Below, in pieces: positions 61,041 to 64,000 of a stretch of DNA of 64,000 bases. Within the stretch, counting starts at the first letter, position 1; each line of letters begins with the position of its first letter. The notes beneath the pieces are model-generated. The model did no database searches, was not told where the DNA came from, and was given only the letters and a program-made list of their open reading frames with translations. Made by a program: the position numbers and the translations under genes. Origin of the DNA: Bacillota bacterium (GTDB lineage: Bacteria; Bacillota; Clostridia; Tissierellales; Tissierellaceae); assembly GCA_023388495.1 (NCBI GenBank), contig JAEWGC010000028.1, forward strand, positions 186,001 through 250,000. Direction: 5' to 3'.

Positions 61041-62952
61041 ACGTTTCAGTTAATGAAATCCATTCATTGTATAGCTCATCAAGTTTAAGTTGAGTTTTCT
61101 CTCTTTTCTTTGTTAATTCAACAATTTTTTCTGGAGTTCCATATATTGAGGGATCACAAAGAAGATTATCAAGTTCTTCTAAATTAACTTCTTCTTCAGC
61201 TATTTTTCTCTCTAGGCTAGTAATTTGTTTTTTCTTAGCTCTTTCTTCTTTTTCCAATTCTTTTTCTTTTCTTTTTTCTAGCTTAATTTGAGTCTTTGTT
61301 TTACCGCCATCTTCATCTTCTATATATAATACTTCGTTCTTTTTCTCCAAATAATAATCATAATTTCCTAAATATTCCTTTATTCCTTCATGAGTTAGCT
61401 CAAGAATTTTATCTGTTACTCTATTTAGAAAATATCTATCATGGGATATAACAAATAGAGTACCCTCATAATCAAGAATTGCATCCTCTAGAACCTCTTT
61501 AGAATCTATATCTAAATGGTTTGTTGGCTCATCCATTAAAAGAAAATTGGCATTAGATAACATTAATTTTAATAATGAAAGTCTACCTTTTTCTCCACCG
61601 CTTAAGGATGAGATTTCCTTAAAAATATCATCACCTATAAACATAAATTGACTAAGGATTGTTCTTATTTGATAATGATCAAAGGTTGGATTTTCATCCC
61701 ATATCTCATCTATAATAGTTTTATTTAGGCTAAGCCCCTTCATTTCTTGGTCGAAGTAACCGTTAACAACGTGATGGCCAAGGGTTATGTTCCCATCATC
61801 CTTAGGTATTTGGCCTAGGATTATTTTAAATAAAGTAGTTTTTCCTATACCGTTGGCACCAATGAGACCAACCTTTTCTCCCCTATATATATTGAAGTTT
61901 ATATCCTTTAATAGTTGGAAGTCATCGAAGGACTTTCTTATATTTTCAACCTTTAAAACATCTCTACCAGATTTAATTTTTGGTTCAAATTTTATTCTAG
62001 TTTTTCTTCCTTCTGTGATTGGTCTATCAATTAACTTCATTTTATCTAGCATTTTCTGTCTACTTTGAGCAAGTCCATGATATCTTTCTCCACCATAGGA
62101 TTTAAACCTTTGTATTATTTCCTCTTGCCTTTTTATTTCTTTTTGTTGATCTTCAAAATGTTTTTTATATAATTCTAAGTCTTTCTTTCTTCTTATCATA
62201 AAATTAGTGTAATTAGTGTTGTAAATATTTAATTTCAAATTCTCTATATGAAATATTCTATTAACAACATTGTCGAGAAAGTACCTATCATGGGATATTA
62301 TTAAGGCTGCACCCTTATAGTCTTTTAGAAATTTTTCTAACCAATCAATGGCACCTATGTCTAGATGGTTAGTAGGTTCATCTAATAATAGAATATCTGG
62401 TTTTTCTAGAAGTAGCTTCCCTAAAGACAAACGAGATTTTTGTCCACCGCTAAGTATGTTGACTTCTTTTTCCATATCTTCGTCATTAAAGCCTAAGCCT
62501 TTAAGAGTTCCTTTAATTTCCGATTTATATCCGTATCCATTTAGGGATAAGAATTTCTCTGAAGCGTGAGCATATTCATCCATTAGAGCATTTAATCTTT
62601 CAGTTTCACCATTTGCCCCTTCTAAGGATATTTCATGCTCTAGTTTTCTTAAATCCTCTTCCATTTTTATTAAAGGCAAGAAGACTTTTAAACATTCTTC
62701 AAAAACAGTTTTATCAGATTCTATTTTTGTATGTTGCCTAAGATATCCAATTTTTATATCCTTCTGGATATATATTTCTCCGCTATCCTGAGAGGTTTCA
62801 CCACTTAAAATATTAAAAAGAGTAGTTTTACCTGAACCATTTAGGCCAATTACCCCAATTTTATCCCCATCTTCTACGGTGAAACTAAGACCATCTAAGA
62901 TTGTATCTATCACATAAGTTTTAGTTATATTGCTACATGAAAGGACTAGCAT
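61039..62952 (-). CDS. ydiF: ABC-F family ATPase (YdiF-like)
   Basis: 637 residues, two nucleotide-binding domains without membrane helices. First Walker A GLNGSGKT (about residues 38-45), signature LSGGQKSRLSLGKLLL, Walker B ILLLDEPTNHLD. Linker about 245-300 (KKDLELYKKHFEDQQKEIKRQEEIIQRFKSYGG). Second Walker A GANGIGKTTLFK, signature LSGGEKGRLSLLKLML, Walker B FLLMDEPTNHLD. Charged coiled-coil C-terminus. ABC-F proteins act on ribosomes as translation factors or antibiotic protectors; the N-terminus (IGYLRQHTKIESDKTVFEECL) and gene order after tsaD resemble B. subtilis YdiF. ATG 62952 follows GGGGGAAT. Confidence 0.92.
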   Translation of the reverse strand: MLVLSCSNITKTYVIDTILDGLSFTVEDGDKIGVIGLNGSGKTTLFNILSGETSQDSGEIYIQKDIKIGYLRQHTKIESDKTVFEECLKVFLPLIKMEEDLRKLEHEISLEGANGETERLNALMDEYAHASEKFLSLNGYGYKSEIKGTLKGLGFNDEDMEKEVNILSGGQKSRLSLGKLLLEKPDILLLDEPTNHLDIGAIDWLEKFLKDYKGAALIISHDRYFLDNVVNRIFHIENLKLNIYNTNYTNFMIRRKKDLELYKKHFEDQQKEIKRQEEIIQRFKSYGGERYHGLAQSRQKMLDKMKLIDRPITEGRKTRIKFEPKIKSGRDVLKVENIRKSFDDFQLLKDINFNIYRGEKVGLIGANGIGKTTLFKIILGQIPKDDGNITLGHHVVNGYFDQEMKGLSLNKTIIDEIWDENPTFDHYQIRTILSQFMFIGDDIFKEISSLSGGEKGRLSLLKLMLSNANFLLMDEPTNHLDIDSKEVLEDAILDYEGTLFVISHDRYFLNRVTDKILELTHEGIKEYLGNYDYYLEKKNEVLYIEDEDGGKTKTQIKLEKRKEKELEKEERAKKKQITSLERKIAEEEVNLEELDNLLCDPSIYGTPEKIVELTKKREKTQLKLDELYNEWISLTET

Positions 62953-63074
62953 TTTATTCCCCCTAAATATTATTACATTATATATTGTATCAAAAAAGGG
63001 ATTTTATTTCCATTGTCTTGAATACCCCTATATGGTAAAATAAAGTAAAAGTAATTGATAGATAAGGAGAGAAA

Positions 63075-63362
63075 ATGGATATATATATTGATGATAAGAC
63101 AAAAGAATATATAAGAAGTCAATCTCAAGATAGTTCTGTACATGTTTTGATGATGAAAGTGGGAGGAGGATGATGTGCAACCTATCAACCATCTGTTAAG
63201 GTGGGAAGGCCATATGATGAAAAGAACTTTAAACTATATAAGGTAGATGATATCAATGTATACCTAGCATCTGGCATAATAGTTCGCAATGATGAATTAA
63301 AGATTAGTCTTAGTAAAATTTTTTGGATAAAATCTTTAAATGTAGATGGTATAAGTTTGTAG
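63075..63362 (+). CDS. HesB-like selenoprotein (in-frame UGA read as selenocysteine)
   Basis: The frame opens at ATG 63075 behind AAGGAGAG and meets TGA at 63171-63173, but continues in the same frame to TAG at 63360. Reading the TGA as selenocysteine gives 95 residues: MDIYIDDKTKEYIRSQSQDS, then VLMMKVGGG-Sec-CATYQPSVKVGRPYDE and an end of ISLSKIFWIKSLNVDGISL. GGG-Sec-C is the hallmark of the HesB-like selenoprotein family (TIGR01911), relatives of A-type iron-sulfur carriers in which Sec replaces the conserved Cys. A stem-loop follows the TGA. The function is unproven; iron-sulfur assembly is the family suggestion. Ordinary gene callers would miss it. Confidence 0.88.
63171..63209 (+). promoter_or_regulatory. 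Candidate bacterial SECIS stem-loop
   Basis: Directly after the TGA codon: CCATC (63189-63193) pairs with GGTGG (63200-63204, one G-U) around loop TGTTAA, extended by CCT (63181-63183) with AGG (63207-63209) across an internal loop. Position fits a SelB-binding SECIS; the fold was judged by eye only. Confidence 0.5.
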
Positions 63363-63372
63363 AGAAATAGAA

Positions 63373-63403
63373 AAAATACTCCTAGAAAGGTAAGGAGTAT
63401 TTT
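63373..63403. terminator. Bidirectional terminator
   Basis: 11-bp perfect stem (63373-63383 with 63393-63403) and a 9-base loop. On the minus strand it continues into a six-T run; it overlaps the stop of the 63402 gene. Confidence 0.75.
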
Positions 63404-63629
63404 AAGATTTCAAATTTAATTCCATTGCCATTGAAGCTAAAATGGGATCTATTAGATTTAGGTTACATTTACCCTCTTTGGTATAGTGAATACAATTTAT
63501 ACAATTTTCATATTTATCTTCATAGGCACGTGCGGAAGATGTGAGATTACTTGGAGCAAGATTACTTCTTGAGGGGTCATATTCATTACAGTATAAAGCT
63601 ATCTTTCTAAGTTGTTCTTTACTTGCCAT
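63402..63629 (-). CDS. Small Cys-rich protein of unknown function
   Basis: 75 residues; not recognised. The pattern CNEYDPSRSNLAPSNLTSSARAYEDKYENCINCIHYTKEGKCNLNLIDPI has four Cys residues, three of them close together (CINC...KC), suggesting metal or cluster binding. It is convergent with the HesB-like selenoprotein gene, which may be chance. ATG 63629 follows AAAGGAGTGG; the in-frame start at 63647 precedes that site and has none of its own. Confidence 0.75.
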   Translation of the reverse strand: MASKEQLRKIALYCNEYDPSRSNLAPSNLTSSARAYEDKYENCINCIHYTKEGKCNLNLIDPILASMAMELNLKS

Positions 63630-63730
63630 ATAAACCACTCCTTTCAATAGTTATTGTGTCAAAATAATGATTAAATATTCAAAAATATCAAAATGACAAA
63701 TTGACATGTTTATATCATGATGTTATAATC

Positions 63731-63828
63731 TATAGGAAAGTTTATACTTTATTATTTTTTTTGTAATAAACTTTCCGTATATAGATTTCAAGAAAAGCTA
63801 CCTATGATGCTTGTTAGAAGCTTTTCTT
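63731..63828. repeat. Dispersed paired-hairpin repeat, copy 2
   Basis: First hairpin GGAAAGTTTA (63735-63744) with TAAACTTTCC (63767-63776); second AAGAAAAGCT (63790-63799) with AGCTTTTCTT (63819-63828). Tandem with copy 3 at a 104-base period. It fills most of the 341-base gene-free stretch 63630-63969. Confidence 0.8.
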
Positions 63829-63935
63829 ATAACGAATAGGAAAGTTTTACTCTATTATTTTAGTTGATTGAACTTTCCGTAAATGAGTTTCAAGAAAAGC
63901 TACCTCTGATAATTGTTAGAAGCTTTTCTTATAAT
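63829..63935. repeat. Dispersed paired-hairpin repeat, copy 3
   Basis: Starts ATAACGAATAGGAAAGTT. First hairpin GGAAAGTT (63839-63846) with AACTTTCC (63871-63878); second AAGAAAAGCT (63892-63901) with AGCTTTTCTT (63921-63930). The inner AAATGAGTTTCAA (63881-63893) matches the copy at 47.2 kb. Confidence 0.8.
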
Positions 63936-63969
63936 AGTCTGTAAAATATTATTAGGTGGTGATTATAGG

Positions 63970-64000
63970 ATGGACAGAGACAGCAAGATTTCCATAACGG
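63970..64000 (+). CDS. Start of an unidentified gene, cut by the window edge
   Basis: ATG 63970 is preceded by AGGTGGTGAT and opens MDRDSKISIT before the window ends. Too short to identify. Confidence 0.4.
   Translation, partial: MDRDSKISIT

Noticed and set aside
63075..63173. TGA at 63171 as a true stop of a 32-residue peptide
   Set aside because: The frame after the TGA stays open for 62 codons with family-like sequence, and GGG-TGA-TGT is the known selenocysteine context.
62973..63188. Minus-strand frame over the selenoprotein gene
   Set aside because: It is the antisense shadow of the selenoprotein reading frame, low in complexity and without a family-like pattern.
1..64000. CRISPR arrays, tRNA or rRNA genes, transposase or integrase genes
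   Set aside because: I looked for regularly spaced repeats, tRNA T-loop patterns and typical DDE or recombinase motifs and saw none; short tRNA genes could still be missed by eye.

Overview
The window looks like chromosomal DNA from an anaerobic, motile, low-GC Firmicute. A Tissierella-like clostridium fits best, though the genus is a guess. Reasons: strongly AT-rich DNA, many GTG/TTG starts behind strong AGGAGG-type ribosome binding sites, Bacillus/Clostridium-type gene orders (flaG-fliD-fliS-fliT-hpf-secA-prfB; tsaE-tsaB-rimI-tsaD followed by an inverted ABC-F gene; pspA-ydjG-ydjH-ydjI), a HesB-like selenoprotein read through UGA, and many genes for peptide uptake and breakdown. I saw no rRNA, tRNA, CRISPR array, transposase or integrase.

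Layout. 1-3.4 kb: 3' end of an M24 Xaa-Pro peptidase, an M18 aminopeptidase, then an unknown gene and a YihY-type membrane protein on the minus strand. 3.5-13.2 kb: an ArsR-type regulator divergent from oppABCDF and a TldD/TldE pair; operator-like palindromes sit inside the opp promoter. 13.3-16.9 kb: envelope-stress module pspA-ydjGHI. 16.9-22 kb: an S9 peptidase, and an ECF sigma / small membrane protein / large TPR protein operon with its own ECF-type promoter. 22-28.7 kb: an unknown gene and an ABC importer with a DUF3798 binding protein. 28.9-33 kb: CNNM/CorC protein, M3 oligopeptidase, aromatic-acid-exporter-type protein. 33-41 kb: flagellar cap/chaperone genes behind a sigma-D promoter, hpf, secA and prfB (with its +1 frameshift site). 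41-47 kb: tex, an amidohydrolase, an ATP-NAD kinase-like gene and FMN-riboswitch-controlled ribU.

47.1-54.5 kb is the most accessory-looking part: a TPR-HTH regulator divergent from an ABC-export operon that includes a cyclophilin-like lipoprotein. It is flanked by a 46-bp direct repeat (45/46 identical) that duplicates the 3' end of ribU, so it looks like an inserted cassette. 54.5-64 kb: recQ, small unknown genes, the tRNA t6A operon tsaE-tsaB-rimI-tsaD, an ABC-F ATPase, the selenoprotein gene, a small Cys-rich protein and two tandem copies of a dispersed hairpin repeat whose third copy lies at the left edge of the cassette.

Two dense DnaA-box clusters (36.07-36.19 kb and 60.89-61.04 kb) lie in intergenic DNA with no dnaA/dnaN nearby and may titrate DnaA. 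Functionally, the peptidases (M24, M18, S9, M3, TldD) and the Opp importer point to growth on peptides.
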